Shown here piece after piece: positions 37,455-46,721 of a DNA stretch of 64,000 nt. Within the stretch, counting starts at the first letter, position 1. Each line of letters begins with the position of its first letter. Location: contig CP136571.1 in the NCBI GenBank assembly GCA_035192965.1, positions 2,376,501 to 2,440,500 on the forward strand, written 5' to 3'. The notes below the pieces were generated by a model. The model did no database searches, was not told the origin of the DNA, and worked only from the letters and a program-made list of their open reading frames with translations. The stretch is from Fuscovulum sp. Lineage in GTDB: Bacteria > Pseudomonadota > Alphaproteobacteria > Rhodobacterales > Rhodobacteraceae. A program made the translations under genes and the position numbers.

Positions 37455-38387
37455 ATGAGCTGGAACCCCGCCCTAGACCCGTCCATCCCCATCGGCGATG
37501 CCGTCGATGCGATCGAGGCTGTCATCGTCCCGCGCGCCCGCGATCTTGGCGGGTTCGAGGTGCGCCGAGCACTTCCCTCGGTGGAGCGCCAGATGGTTGG
37601 CCCCTTCATCTTCTTCGATCAGATGGGCCCGGCTGAATTTCTGACAGGGCAGGGGATCGACGTTCGCCCCCATCCCCATATCGGGCTGGCCACCGTCACC
37701 TATCTGCTCAAGGGCCGCCTGCACCACCGTGACAGTCTGGGCACCGATCAATGGATCGAACCGGGTGCAGTCAACCTGATGATGGCAGGCCATGGCATCA
37801 CCCATTCCGAACGCACAGATGGCTCGCTGCGCAGCCAGCCGCATACCATGTTCGGCCTGCAAACGTGGCTCGCCCTGCCGAAAAAGAACGAAGACGACCC
37901 CGCCGCCTTTGTCCATGCCCAAGGCAGCCTGCTGCCGGAACTGGAAGGCGAAGGCAAAACCGTCCGCCTGATCCTGGGCCATGCCTGGGGCGAACGCGTG
38001 CCGGTCGATACCCCGTCCGAGGTGTTCTATGCCGATGCCACCCTCGATCCCGGCGCCGCCATTCCGTTGCCCGACGACCATGAAGATCGCGGCATCTACA
38101 TTCTGGCGGGTGAGGTGACTGTGGGCGGCCAGACCTTCCCCGCAGGCCAGATGCTCGTGTTCCGTCCGGGCGACCGCATCTCGGTGCGCGCAGGCGGGCA
38201 GGGGGCGCGGCTGATGCTGCTGGGCGGGGCTACGATGGATGGCCCGCGCCACATCTGGTGGAACTTCGTGGCCTCGTCGAAAGAACGCATCGACGCCGCG
38301 AAAGAGGCGTGGCGCGCAGGCGATTGGGCGCATGGCCGCTTCCGGCTGCCGCCCGATGACAACGCGGAATTCATCCCCGCTCCGTAA
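37455..38387 (+). CDS. Pirin-family bicupin protein
   Basis: A 310-residue bicupin. The N-terminal cupin has VRPHPHIGLATVTYLL and GRLHHRDSLG, plus MMAGHGITHSER, giving the conserved His/Glu metal site. The C-terminal cupin spans VFYADATLDPGA through RAGGQGARLMLLGG. Bacterial pirins include quercetin dioxygenases and metabolic regulators that bind other enzymes; which applies here is not visible. The N-terminus carries about 35 extra residues before the first cupin. GGAGG at 37445-37449 fixes the start. It is divergent from the hydrolase gene and followed by a hairpin-rich gap. Confidence 0.9.
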   Translation: MSWNPALDPSIPIGDAVDAIEAVIVPRARDLGGFEVRRALPSVERQMVGPFIFFDQMGPAEFLTGQGIDVRPHPHIGLATVTYLLKGRLHHRDSLGTDQWIEPGAVNLMMAGHGITHSERTDGSLRSQPHTMFGLQTWLALPKKNEDDPAAFVHAQGSLLPELEGEGKTVRLILGHAWGERVPVDTPSEVFYADATLDPGAAIPLPDDHEDRGIYILAGEVTVGGQTFPAGQMLVFRPGDRISVRAGGQGARLMLLGGATMDGPRHIWWNFVASSKERIDAAKEAWRAGDWAHGRFRLPPDDNAEFIPAP

Positions 38388-38402
38388 CTGCCGTTTGGCA
38401 AA

Positions 38403-38519
38403 GCGGTTTTTGACGCAGAAACCGCGCCGGAATTTGGCGCAAATTCCGTGCGCCCTTCGGGAAGGGCGCATCCGATTTCTGCGTGCAGAAATCGACGCGA
38501 AATTTGCGCCAAATTTCGC
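38403..38519. repeat. Five consecutive perfect stem-loops in the pirin-tRNA gap
   Basis: Stem 1 GCGGTTT/AAACCGC (38403-38425). Stem 2 GGAATTTG/CAAATTCC with loop GCG (38429-38447). Stem 3 TGCGCCCTT/AAGGGCGCA with loop CGGG (38449-38470). Stem 4 CGATTTCTGC/GCAGAAATCG with loop GT (38473-38494). Stem 5 GCGAAATTTG/CAAATTTCGC with loop CGC (38497-38519). Stems 2 and 5 share an AATTTG...CAAATT core. None is followed by a U-tract. A mosaic intergenic repeat element is likely. Confidence 0.75.
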
Positions 38520-38556
38520 CCTCTCCATCGGCCGCGGATTATTTTCCAAAGGTCGC

Positions 38557-38585
38557 TTGACGCCACCCGCGCCCTTCCGTAATAC
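38557..38585 (+). promoter_or_regulatory. Strong sigma-70-type promoter of the tRNA-Asp pair
   Basis: TTGACG (38557-38562) and TAATAC (38580-38585) are spaced by 17 bases, predicting initiation near 38592, directly at the start of the leader pairing arm and 27 bases before the first tRNA. Confidence 0.7.
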
Positions 38586-38592
38586 CCACCCC

Positions 38593-38714
38593 ACGTTCGG
38601 GGAACCGGGCGGTCGAGTGCGGTTGTAGCTCAGTTGGTTAGAGTACCGGCCTGTCACGCCGGGGGTCGCGGGTTCGAGCCCCGTCAACCGCGCCATCCGC
38701 CCGACCCCGAACGT
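38593..38714 (+). other. Leader/trailer pairing stem enclosing the first tRNA-Asp
   Basis: ACGTTCGGGG (38593-38602) pairs with CCCCGAACGT (38705-38714), and CGGGCGG (38606-38612) pairs with CCGCCCG (38697-38703), with a small AAC/A internal loop. Seventeen base pairs would close the precursor around the first tRNA, as in rRNA-type processing stems. Confidence 0.6.
38619..38695 (+). tRNA. tRNA-Asp (anticodon GTC), copy 1
   Basis: A 77-nt cloverleaf: acceptor GCGGTTG/CAACCGC, anticodon stem CCGGC/GCCGG with loop CTGTCAC (anticodon GTC), T loop TTCGAGC, discriminator G and encoded CCA. Confidence 0.97.
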
Positions 38715-38722
38715 TTAAATGC

Positions 38723-38799
38723 GCGGTTGTAGCTCAGTTGGTTAGAGTACCGGCCTGTCACGCCGGGGGTCGCGGGTTCGAGCCCCGTCGACCGCGCCA
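38723..38799 (+). tRNA. tRNA-Asp (anticodon GTC), copy 2
   Basis: Identical to copy 1 except one base in the 3' acceptor arm (CGACCGC instead of CAACCGC), which turns a T-A pair into a T-G wobble. The copies are 27 bases apart and probably share one transcript. Confidence 0.97.
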
Positions 38800-38860
38800 T
38801 TTCACCACAGATGCAGAATAATGAATGTGTGATAACGCTCCCGTAAAACCGGAGGTGCCC

Positions 38861-39082
38861 ATGTAATTCCTCGACCGCATCCCCCTGACCCTAGCCTTTG
38901 TCGGCGCGTTCACGCTGGGCCTCGCCCCGTTCTTCCCGGAACCTCACATCTGGGAAAAGTTCAAGATGCTGGTGGCCGGCATCCCTCTTCGCCCCATGGA
39001 CATCTTCGATCTCGCCTTCCACACCCTTCCTTGGCTTTTGCTGATCGCCAAACTGGCGCGGTTGGCGCTGAGTCGGTCATGA
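38861..39082 (+). pseudogene. Small membrane protein gene with a stop codon directly after the start
   Basis: GGAGG (38851-38855) precedes ATG at 38861, but codon 2 is TAA. From codon 3 the frame is open for 71 codons to TGA at 39080 and reads FLDRIPLTLAFVGAFTLG, then PHIWEKFKMLVAG and LAFHTLPWLLLIAKLARLAL. This is typical of the roughly 70-residue alphaproteobacterial proteins loosely annotated 'RND transporter', with two hydrophobic helices. One A-to-T change in an AAA or AAG codon would explain it. No usable alternative start is seen nearby. A sequencing error cannot be excluded. Confidence 0.7.
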
Positions 39083-39217
39083 ACAACCGGTTAAGGTTAA
39101 CCGTTAGGACCGTTCGCTGCGTGCATACGCTTGTCTGCACAGGCGTCTGCACCGGCCGCTGCACAGCCGATTTCGCGTAAAACGCTGAAAAGGCGGGTGA
39201 TTAACCCCCAGAACGCC

Positions 39218-39661
39218 CTACAACGTCAGCCGATACCGCACATGCCCGTCTGACTCGACAAAGCGGTCATACAGCCGCCGCGCCACGAGGTTGTCTTCAT
39301 CCGTGTGCCAATACAGCCGCTGCCACCCTTTGCCCCGCGCCAGCGTCTTCAGATCCTCGATCAGCGCCCGCCCCACGCCCTTGCCCCGCGCCGCAGGCGC
39401 AAGGAACAGGTCTTCCAGATAGCAATCCTCACCGATCACCCATGTCGACGGGTGGTGCAGGTGAATGGCAAACCCCACCATTTCTCCATCCACAAAAGCC
39501 AGCCGCGCCTTGACCGGCGAGGCGGGGTCCATCAGCCGCGCCCAAGTGGCAGCGGTGACCTCTGGCTTCAGAACAACCTCATAGAAATCAAGGTATTGCT
39601 GCCACAAGCTGCGCCAACCCGCCTCATCCGCAGGGGTTGCATCGCGGATATCCACGCTCAT
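39218..39661 (-). CDS. GNAT-family N-acetyltransferase
   Basis: A 147-residue single-domain GNAT protein. The acetyl-CoA loop is LAPAARGKGVGRALIEDL (about residues 90-107), preceded by CYLEDLFL on strand beta-4 and followed by WHTDEDNLVARRLYDRF. The start overlaps the stop of the upstream M20 peptidase gene (ATGA on the minus strand), indicating coupling. The substrate is unknown; acetylation of an amino group released by the peptidase is a possible link only. Confidence 0.87.
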   Translation of the reverse strand: MSVDIRDATPADEAGWRSLWQQYLDFYEVVLKPEVTAATWARLMDPASPVKARLAFVDGEMVGFAIHLHHPSTWVIGEDCYLEDLFLAPAARGKGVGRALIEDLKTLARGKGWQRLYWHTDEDNLVARRLYDRFVESDGHVRYRLTL

Positions 39662-41031
39662 TGCAGTCGCGCCAGAACACGGGCCCAGGACCGGATGCCC
39701 TTGTGGAAGCACTCCAGATCATACTTCTCATTGGGGCTGTGGATCTGGTCGTCATCCCGACCAAAGCCGATCAGCATCGCATCCATCCCCAGTTCCGTCT
39801 TGAAATATCCCGCAATCGGGATCGACCCGCCCGATCCCACAAAGGCCGCCGCGCGGCCCCATTCATCGGTCAGCGCCTGCCGCGCCGCCTCGAACGCCGG
39901 ATCGCCGATCTCCATCACCGATGCGGGCGACCCTTCGATCCCGTCATGCCAGATGATCTCGCAATCTGCCGGAATTTGCGATTCTGCCCATGATCTAAAG
40001 GACTTGAGCACCTTCTCCGGATCCTGTTTCGACACCAGCCGAAAGCTCACCTTGGCATGGGCCTCGCCCGGCAGCACGGTCTTGAAACCCGCACCGGTAT
40101 AGCCGCCCCAGATGCCGTTCACCTCGGCGGTCGGGCGCGACCAGATCATTTCCAGCGGCGTCCGCTCCACCTCACCCGCGGGCAGCGATAGCCCGACATC
40201 CCCCAGATACTTGCCATGGTCAAAGGCCAAAGCCTGCCACTGCTGGCGCAGCGCATCGGGCAGTTCGGCAACATCGTCATAGAATCCGGGCACTTGCACA
40301 TGCCCCTCTGCATCATGCAGCCCCGCCAGCAACCGTGTCAGCACGTGAATCGGGTTGCGCGCCAACCCGCCATACATGCCCGAATGCAGATCGCGGCTTG
40401 CGGCTCGTACGGTGAATTCCGCCTTGCAAAGCCCGCGCAACATGGTCGTGATCGCAGGCACCGCATCCTCGAACAGCCCCGTATCACAAATCAGCGCCAG
40501 ATCGGCGCGCAACTCGGCGGCATTCTCGCGCAGGAAGGGGATCAGCGACGGCGAACCCGATTCCTCCTCACCTTCCAGAAAGATCGTCAGCTTGCCGGGC
40601 AGGCTGCCATGCACCGCCTTCCAGGCCCGGCAGGCCTCAAGGAAGGTCATCAACTGCCCCTTGTCATCCGACGATCCCCGCGCTCGGATCACCTTGCCTT
40701 TGGGGGTATCTTCGACCTGCGGGTCGAACGGATCACGCGCCCAAAGCTCCAGCGGATCAACGGGTTGCACGTCGTAGTGCCCGTAGAACAACAGGTGACG
40801 CCCGCCTTCGCCCCCGTGCCCCACCACCATCGGATGCCCCGGTGTCGGACGGCTTGCCGCGGTGAACCCCAGCGTCTGCAAATCCGCCACCAGCCAATCC
40901 GCAGCGTGTGCACAATCGGGCTTAAAGGCCGGGTCGGTCGAGATCGACGGAATGCGCAGCAATTCCATCAACCGCTCCAGCGCCTGTGGCAGGTCCGCGT
41001 CAATGCGGGCAAGAACGGCATCAAGGCTCAT
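39658..41031 (-). CDS. M20-family dipeptidase/carboxypeptidase
   Basis: A 457-residue di-zinc metallopeptidase. Metal ligands can be traced: His85 in LFYGHYDVQP, bridging Asp in ARGSSDDKG, catalytic and ligand Glu in FLEGEEESGS, Asp in LICDTGLF and the final His in DDDQIHSPNEKYD. The lid domain lies between about residues 205 and 320. The sequence is closer to the CNDP/dipeptidase subgroup than to ArgE or DapE. The start at 41031 has GGAG about eight bases upstream. The coupled GNAT gene follows. Confidence 0.88.
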   Translation of the reverse strand: MSLDAVLARIDADLPQALERLMELLRIPSISTDPAFKPDCAHAADWLVADLQTLGFTAASRPTPGHPMVVGHGGEGGRHLLFYGHYDVQPVDPLELWARDPFDPQVEDTPKGKVIRARGSSDDKGQLMTFLEACRAWKAVHGSLPGKLTIFLEGEEESGSPSLIPFLRENAAELRADLALICDTGLFEDAVPAITTMLRGLCKAEFTVRAASRDLHSGMYGGLARNPIHVLTRLLAGLHDAEGHVQVPGFYDDVAELPDALRQQWQALAFDHGKYLGDVGLSLPAGEVERTPLEMIWSRPTAEVNGIWGGYTGAGFKTVLPGEAHAKVSFRLVSKQDPEKVLKSFRSWAESQIPADCEIIWHDGIEGSPASVMEIGDPAFEAARQALTDEWGRAAAFVGSGGSIPIAGYFKTELGMDAMLIGFGRDDDQIHSPNEKYDLECFHKGIRSWARVLARLQ

Positions 41032-41142
41032 GGCGCTGTCTCCTGAATGTGATACGCGCCGCGACCCTATCAACACTTCTGCCCCTGTCCAGACCCGGCC
41101 TGACAGGTTAAAACAACCCCGTCATCCGATGAGGAACCTGCC

Positions 41143-41697
41143 ATGTCCCGATTGTCATCCCTGGTGCTCACCCTGTCCTTAGCCGGCTTTCCCGCGCTTG
41201 CCCAAAGCATCACGGGCGATGAGGCGGCGAGTCTTCTCTTCGCCCCGGCACCGGCCGAGGTGGAAATCAACGGGCAGGGCGTGCTGGCCAAGGACGAGGC
41301 CAAGATGCTGGCCATGGTCGCGCAGGACCAACCCTATTACGCCGCAATCGCCATTTCCCCCGATGAGGGGCTGATGTCCGAAGCCACCATCGCCGCAGCC
41401 AACCACCACACGATCGAAGCGGCCAGCACCGCCGCCCTTGGCGAATGCAACGCCAAGAAGAAAGGCGCCGCCGATTGTGTCATTGTGGCCCTTGTCCGCC
41501 CCGAAGGATGGGAGGCGCGGCCCCTGCAATTGTCCATGTCTGCGACCACCGATTTCGCGAACTACACGGGCGGCGCATTGGCCATTTCGGCGGCAACGGG
41601 TGCCTGGGGTTTGGGTGCATCCGGGGATGAGGCGGTCGCCGCCTGTGCCGCCAAACAGCAGGCCGCGACGGATTGCACCGTTGCCATCGCAGACTGA
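41143..41697 (+). CDS. Secreted small protein preceding hemA, DUF4189-like repeats
   Basis: A 184-residue exported protein with signal peptide MSRLSSLVLTLSLAGFPALA, mature from about residue 22. Two similar segments, ALGECNAKKKGAADCVIVAL (about 98-117) and AVAACAAKQQAATDCTVAIA (about 163-182), share a C-x8-C spacing and look like an internal duplication. Related Rhodobacteraceae genes next to hemA are sometimes misnamed 5-aminolevulinic acid synthase; this protein has no such domain. Its function is unknown. A stem-loop (41680-41707) overlaps the stop codon. Confidence 0.7.
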   Translation: MSRLSSLVLTLSLAGFPALAQSITGDEAASLLFAPAPAEVEINGQGVLAKDEAKMLAMVAQDQPYYAAIAISPDEGLMSEATIAAANHHTIEAASTAALGECNAKKKGAADCVIVALVRPEGWEARPLQLSMSATTDFANYTGGALAISAATGAWGLGASGDEAVAACAAKQQAATDCTVAIAD

Positions 41698-41741
41698 CTG
41701 CGGCAACAGGTCCACCAAATCCGGGGTGAATCATGGCCGCT

Positions 41742-41755
41742 TTGATCCATATCAA
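41742..41755. promoter_or_regulatory. FNR/FnrL box upstream of hemA
   Basis: TTGATCCATATCAA is a perfect TTGAT-N4-ATCAA match, 133 bases before the hemA start. In Rhodobacter hemA is induced by FnrL at low oxygen, so this site is expected to do the same. Confidence 0.85.
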
Positions 41756-41887
41756 GGGTAAGGCCGGGTTTACCGACCATGGCTATAGCAACGACTGACG
41801 CATTTATTCCGGGCCGCCGCCATATCAGGCTTTTCCCGGGACAAGCGCACTGAGGACGGCGAAACGCACCGCCGGATAGGAGACGCG

Positions 41888-43111
41888 ATGGATTACCAAG
41901 CTGCGCTGGATGCCAGCCTGCAACGTCTGCACGACGAAGGGCGCTATCGCACCTTCATCGATATCGTGCGCCGCAAGGGCCATTTCCCGCAGGCAGTCTG
42001 GCGCCGCCCCGACGGCACGGAACGCGACATAACCGTTTGGTGCGGCAACGATTATCTGGGAATGGGGCAGCACCCCGAAGTGTTGGCCGCCATGCACGAG
42101 GCGCTCGATGCCACGGGCGCGGGATCGGGCGGCACGCGCAATATTTCCGGCACGACGGTCTATCACAAGCAGCTTGAGGCAGAACTGTCCGATCTGCACG
42201 GCAAAGAGGCCGCGCTGGTTTTCTCCAGCGCCTATATCGCAAATGACGCCACGCTTTCGACGCTGCGGTCCATCTTTCCCGGACTTATTATCTATTCCGA
42301 CGCGCTTAACCATGCGTCCATGATCGAAGGCGTCCGTCGCGGGGGCGGCGAAAAGCGTATCTTCCGCCATAACGATCTGGCCCATCTGCGCGCATTGCTG
42401 GCGGCGGATGATCCCGCCGCGCCAAAGCTGATCGCCTTTGAATCGATCTACTCGATGGACGGCGATTTCGGCCCGATCGCCGCGATTTGCGATCTGGCAC
42501 AGGAATTCAACGCGCTGACCTATATCGACGAGGTTCACGCCGTGGGCATGTATGGCCCGCGCGGGGCAGGGGTCGCGGAACGCGATGGCCAGATGCATCG
42601 CATCGACATCATCAACGGCACCCTGGCCAAGGCCTATGGCGTGTTCGGCGGATACATCGCTGCTTCGGCCCGCATGGTGGATGCGATCCGGTCCTATGCG
42701 CCGGGTTTCATCTTCACCACGTCTTTGCCGCCCGCCGTGGCGGCCGGTGCGGCGGCATCCGTCCGCATCCTCAAGACCGCGCAGCATCTGCGCGATTCCC
42801 AGCAACTTCATGCCCGCATTCTGAAAACCCGGCTCAAGGGGTTGGGTCTGCCGATCATCGACCATGGCAGCCATATCGTGCCGGTCCATGTCGGCGATCC
42901 GGTGCATTGCAAGATGCTGTCTGATATGCTGCTTGAAACCTATGGTATCTACGTGCAGCCTATCAACTTCCCCACCGTGCCGCGTGGCACCGAACGCCTG
43001 CGCTTCACGCCCTCGCCGGTGCACGATTCGCGGCAGATCGACCATCTGGTGCGGGCTATGGATGCACTTTGGGGGCATTGTGCGCTGAATCGCGCCGAGG
43101 TATCCGCCTGA
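41888..43111 (+). CDS. hemA: 5-aminolevulinate synthase (C4/Shemin pathway)
   Basis: A 407-residue PLP enzyme that condenses glycine and succinyl-CoA to 5-aminolevulinate, the first step of haem and bacteriochlorophyll synthesis in alphaproteobacteria. The PLP Lys is Lys248 in [12 protein letters not shown], the same position as in R. capsulatus Hem[12 protein letters not shown] (about residue 80), [13 protein letters not shown] and [12 protein letters not shown] complete the signature. Length is standard. A perfect FnrL box lies upstream, so anaerobic induction is likely. It stands alone with its secreted neighbour and precedes a RodZ-like gene. Confidence 0.97.
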   Translation: MDYQAALDASLQRLHDEGRYRTFIDIVRRKGHFPQAVWRRPDGTERDITVWCGNDYLGMGQHPEVLAAMHEALDATGAGSGGTRNISGTTVYHKQLEAELSDLHGKEAALVFSSAYIANDATLSTLRSIFPGLIIYSDALNHASMIEGVRRGGGEKRIFRHNDLAHLRALLAADDPAAPKLIAFESIYSMDGDFGPIAAICDLAQEFNALTYIDEVHAVGMYGPRGAGVAERDGQMHRIDIINGTLAKAYGVFGGYIAASARMVDAIRSYAPGFIFTTSLPPAVAAGAAASVRILKTAQHLRDSQQLHARILKTRLKGLGLPIIDHGSHIVPVHVGDPVHCKMLSDMLLETYGIYVQPINFPTVPRGTERLRFTPSPVHDSRQIDHLVRAMDALWGHCALNRAEVSA

Positions 43112-43173
43112 CACTTTCCGCACATGCAAAAGGCCTTGCCCTGTGCTAACTTATCCTGAATACGACAGAATAT

Positions 43174-43194
43174 GAGTCGCGCACAATGCGACTC
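43174..43194 (+). other. Leader hairpin of the RodZ-like gene
   Basis: GAGTCGC and GCGACTC form a perfect 7-bp stem with loop GCACAAT, 32 bases before the start. It is not followed by a U-tract, so it is unlikely to be a terminator. Confidence 0.35.
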
Positions 43195-43226
43195 GGTGGT
43201 CTTGGGGCAGTGATGGGGCAAGTTGC

Positions 43227-44465
43227 ATGATCGGTTGGAGGTCCAAACCTTCGACGGCCGGGGTCGACAAGCCAAAGGGCTTTGACGATTTCGAACTGCG
43301 ACTGGGCGACCTGATGCGGGGCGAACGCGCCACGCTGGGCAAATCGCTGCTCGATGTGCAGCGCGAGCTTAAAATCAAAGCCACCTATATTGCTGCCATT
43401 GAAAATGCAGACGTGTCGGCCTTTGAAACCCAAGGGTTTGTCGCGGGCTATGTGCGGTCTTATGCGCGCTATCTCGGCATGGATCCGGATTGGGCATTTC
43501 AGAAATTCTGTGTCGAGGCGAATTTCACAGTCGCCCATGGCATGAGCGCGGCCGCCTCGTCTCAGGGGATCACGGCCAAACGTGCAACGCAGGATTTCGG
43601 CGATCCGCTGGCCAATCCCAACGCGACCTTCATCCCGCGCAGCGAAAGCGTGCTGTCGCAGATTGAACCGGGCGCGGTCGGCTCCGTTCTCGTGTTGGCG
43701 GTGCTCATTGGCGCGATCGGCTATGGCGGCTGGTCCGTGTTGCAAGAAGTGCAGCGCGTGCAACTGGCCCCGATCGACCAAGCCCCCGTTGTGGTGGCCG
43801 AGATTGACCCGCTCGACGGTGTGCAGCGCATTGATCCGCTGGTGGCCGAAGTCGCCGTCGCACCCGAAGCAGACCCCGCCGCGCTGGCCGAGGCGAATAC
43901 TTCAGCCCAGCCCGATCTGATGGATCGCCTGTATCGTCCGCAGGCGCTGGATGTGCCGGTGATGACGTCGCGCGATGGCCCCATCGCAGCAATCAATCCG
44001 CGCGACACGGGCACCCTTGCCTCTGCCGCTCCTGCCGATCCCATGGCCGCCGCCGTCGATCAGGCATTGGCCGAGGCTGGCGCTGTGGATGGCGTGCAAG
44101 TCGTTGCCGACGCCGCGCCGCAACTGGAAGTTCTGGCCGTGCGCCCGTCATGGGTGCGGGTGCAATCGGCTGATGGCACCGTGCTGTTCGAAAAAATTCT
44201 TGATGCGGGCGAACGCTATGTCGTGCCCAGCCTCGAAGAGGCGCCCGTCCTGCGCGCGGGCAATTCAGGATCTGTTTACTTTGCCGTGAATGGCCGCACC
44301 TATGGCCCCGCCGCACCGGGCGCATCGGTTGTGAAGAACGTCGCCCTTTCCGCCGATGCCCTGACCCAGACCTTTGCCGAAGCGGATCTTTCCGTCGATG
44401 CCGATCTGGCGAAGTTCGTGAATGTGGCACAGGCCGCAACCGACCCGGCACCGCTCGTCGACTGA
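43227..44465 (+). CDS. RodZ-like cytoskeletal/regulatory protein (HTH_25 plus DUF4115)
   Basis: A 412-residue bitopic membrane protein. The N-terminal HTH_25 domain spans about residues 22-90 ([41 protein letters not shown]). One membrane helix is near 150-170 ([19 protein letters not shown]). An acidic Ala/Pro-rich linker follows, then a periplasmic DUF4115 domain at about 293-370 ([20 protein letters not shown]). This is the RodZ layout; RodZ links MreB to the elongasome. Weaker N-terminal similarity to other HTH/DUF4115 proteins is common, and mreB is not in the window. ispG follows 92 bases later, an order also found in other proteobacteria (rodZ-ispG), which supports the call. Confidence 0.85.
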   Translation: MIGWRSKPSTAGVDKPKGFDDFELRLGDLMRGERATLGKSLLDVQRELKIKATYIAAIENADVSAFETQGFVAGYVRSYARYLGMDPDWAFQKFCVEANFTVAHGMSAAASSQGITAKRATQDFGDPLANPNATFIPRSESVLSQIEPGAVGSVLVLAVLIGAIGYGGWSVLQEVQRVQLAPIDQAPVVVAEIDPLDGVQRIDPLVAEVAVAPEADPAALAEANTSAQPDLMDRLYRPQALDVPVMTSRDGPIAAINPRDTGTLASAAPADPMAAAVDQALAEAGAVDGVQVVADAAPQLEVLAVRPSWVRVQSADGTVLFEKILDAGERYVVPSLEEAPVLRAGNSGSVYFAVNGRTYGPAAPGASVVKNVALSADALTQTFAEADLSVDADLAKFVNVAQAATDPAPLVD

Positions 44466-44557
44466 TCAACTTCAGGCATTGTCGCCTCTGCGGTTGCCCT
44501 TGCGGTCGGCTGCGTCTATCTCTGTTGCAGACGTTTGCCCGCAGCAGGACCGCCTCC

Positions 44558-45694
44558 ATGTCGCTGAATACCGTGCGCCCCTGGCGCAACATCTATCGCC
44601 GCAAATCGCGCCAGATCCGCGTGGGCAAGGTGCTGGTCGGCGGTGACGCACCGATCAGCGTGCAGACGATGACGAATACCCTGACCACCGATGTCGCGGC
44701 CACGCTGGAACAGATCCAGCGCGCCGCCATTGCCGGGGCCGATATCGTGCGCGTTTCCACCCCGGATGAAGAAAGCACCCGCGCCCTGCGCGAGATCGTG
44801 GCGGAAAGCCCGGTTCCCATCGTGGCGGATATCCATTTTCATTACAAACGCGCGATTGAGGCGGCAGAGGCTGGCGCTGCCTGCCTGCGTATCAACCCCG
44901 GCAATATCGGCGACGCCCGCCGCGTAGCCGAGGTGGTCAAAGCCGCCAAGGACCATGGCTGTTCCATCCGCATCGGCGTGAACGCGGGCAGTCTAGAAAA
45001 GCACCTGTTGGACAAGTATGGCGAACCTTGCCCTGATGCCATGGTGGAATCCGGCATGGATCACATCAAGCTGTTGCAGGACAACGATTTTCACGAATTC
45101 AAGATCAGCGTGAAAGCGTCGGATGTGTTCATGGCCGCCGCCGCCTATCAGCAACTGGCCGAAGCGACGGATGCCCCGATCCATCTGGGCATCACCGAAG
45201 CCGGGGGCCTTGTCTCCGGCACGGTGAAATCGGCCATCGGCCTTGGCAACCTGCTGTGGATGGGCATTGGCGACACGATCCGCGTCTCCCTTTCCGCCGA
45301 TCCGGTGGAAGAGGTGAAGGTTGGCTTCGAAATCCTGAAATCGCTTGGTCTGCGCCACCGTGGCGTGACGATCATTTCCTGCCCGTCCTGCGCGCGGCAG
45401 GGATTTGACGTAATCAAGACGGTTTCCGCGCTCGAAGACCGCCTTGCCCACATCACCACGTCGCTGTCGCTGTCGATCATCGGCTGTGTTGTGAACGGCC
45501 CGGGTGAGGCTTTGATGACCGATATCGGTTTCACCGGCGGTGGCGCCGGATCAGGCATGGTCTATCTGGCAGGCAAGCAAAGCCACAAGCTGGGCAATGA
45601 CCGGATGATCGACCATATCGTCGAACTGGTGGAACAGAAGGCCGCCGAAATCGACGCGGCCGAAAAGGCCGCCGCGTCCGAGGCGGCCCAGTAA
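44558..45694 (+). CDS. ispG: 4-hydroxy-3-methylbut-2-enyl-diphosphate synthase
   Basis: A 378-residue [4Fe-4S] enzyme of the MEP isoprenoid pathway that converts MEcPP to HMBPP. The TIM-barrel part shows [21 protein letters not shown] and [12 protein letters not shown]. The cluster-binding cysteines sit in [13 protein letters not shown] and [12 protein letters not shown]. Length fits the short bacterial form. The start at 44558 (AGGA upstream) is preferred over an upstream in-frame start that would add 11 residues. Its isoprenoid product also feeds bacteriochlorophyll phytyl tails and carotenoids. Confidence 0.95.
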   Translation: MSLNTVRPWRNIYRRKSRQIRVGKVLVGGDAPISVQTMTNTLTTDVAATLEQIQRAAIAGADIVRVSTPDEESTRALREIVAESPVPIVADIHFHYKRAIEAAEAGAACLRINPGNIGDARRVAEVVKAAKDHGCSIRIGVNAGSLEKHLLDKYGEPCPDAMVESGMDHIKLLQDNDFHEFKISVKASDVFMAAAAYQQLAEATDAPIHLGITEAGGLVSGTVKSAIGLGNLLWMGIGDTIRVSLSADPVEEVKVGFEILKSLGLRHRGVTIISCPSCARQGFDVIKTVSALEDRLAHITTSLSLSIIGCVVNGPGEALMTDIGFTGGGAGSGMVYLAGKQSHKLGNDRMIDHIVELVEQKAAEIDAAEKAAASEAAQ

Positions 45695-45703
45695 GCGGGA
45701 AGA

Positions 45704-46456
45704 TCAGCCCGCGTTGGCGCGCTGTTCTTCCACGATCTGCTGCATTGCATCCAGCGGCACATAGCCCCGCACCATGGTGCCGCCCACCACAAAGGTAGGC
45801 GTGCCGCTGATCTCCATCGTCTGCGCCAGACGGTGATTGTCCTCGATCACCTTGGTCACTTCCGGGGCATTCATCCGCTCCATGATGGGCTGCGGCTCCA
45901 GCCCCATATCCCCCGCGATGCGCGCAAGCGCTTCTGGCGTGGGTTCTGCCCGCATCGACAGCAGGGCATCATGGGCCGTCTTGTAGGCCTCATTCCCATG
46001 CAGTTGCAGCACCGCGATGGCAAAGCGCGACGACAGGACCGATGCCTCACCCAGAATCGGGAACTCCTTCAGAACAAAGCGGATATTGCCATCGCCTTCG
46101 ACAAGCTGATCCACCTCTTCCCACGCCTTACGGCAATAGCCGCAGCGATAATCGATGAACTCAACCACCGTGATATCGCCTTCGGGATTGCCGCCGACAT
46201 AAGACGCCGCATCATTGAAAATCGCGTCGGATTGCGCAGCAAGCATCTCCTTGTCGCGCGCCATGGCCGCGATCTGTTCGCGGTTTTCCAGTTCGTTCAT
46301 CACCTCGACCAGAACCTCGGGGTTCTCCATCAGATAGGCCCGCACCTCGGCGCGAAAGGCTGTGCGTTCCGCATCCGACATATCGGTCAGACCGTCGGCA
46401 AAGCCGGGCAGGGCAAGGGCAAGGGTCAGGGCAGTGCCCGCAAAAAGACTGCGCAT
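45704..46456 (-). CDS. DsbA-family periplasmic thiol oxidoreductase
   Basis: A 250-residue exported thioredoxin-fold protein. The signal peptide spans residues 1-20 (MRSLFAGTALTLALALPGFA). An N-terminal helical segment (residues 28-75) precedes VVEFIDYRCGYCRKAW, with the redox pair Cys105-Cys108. A helical insertion follows, and the cis-Pro loop is EISGTPTFVVGG. The CGYC dipeptide and N-terminal extension match the Com1/ScsC-like group more than classical E. coli DsbA. Its partners are not in the window. GGAG six bases upstream fixes the start. It converges on ispG with a 9-base gap. Confidence 0.88.
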   Translation of the reverse strand: MRSLFAGTALTLALALPGFADGLTDMSDAERTAFRAEVRAYLMENPEVLVEVMNELENREQIAAMARDKEMLAAQSDAIFNDAASYVGGNPEGDITVVEFIDYRCGYCRKAWEEVDQLVEGDGNIRFVLKEFPILGEASVLSSRFAIAVLQLHGNEAYKTAHDALLSMRAEPTPEALARIAGDMGLEPQPIMERMNAPEVTKVIEDNHRLAQTMEISGTPTFVVGGTMVRGYVPLDAMQQIVEEQRANAG

Positions 46457-46721
46457 CAGAGGCTCCGTCAACGAAAGGCCCGGATCGGGCATTGCAATGG
46501 TCTTCGTCCCGCAGGGCAAAGCGCTTGCGCCCACCTTAGGGGTGGGGCCGGGAAGAATTCAAGGCATCCACCGCCCAATCCCTGCTTCGTGATACGGGAA
46601 GACGTGTCCGGCAAAGGGACGCGGGGGCCTCAAAGCACACCCGTCCCTGGATGTCGCAGCCTTGAATGGACAAGCGACGGATCAGGCGTGATACTCCGAG
46701 AAAAAAGCAGGAGGGCAGGGG

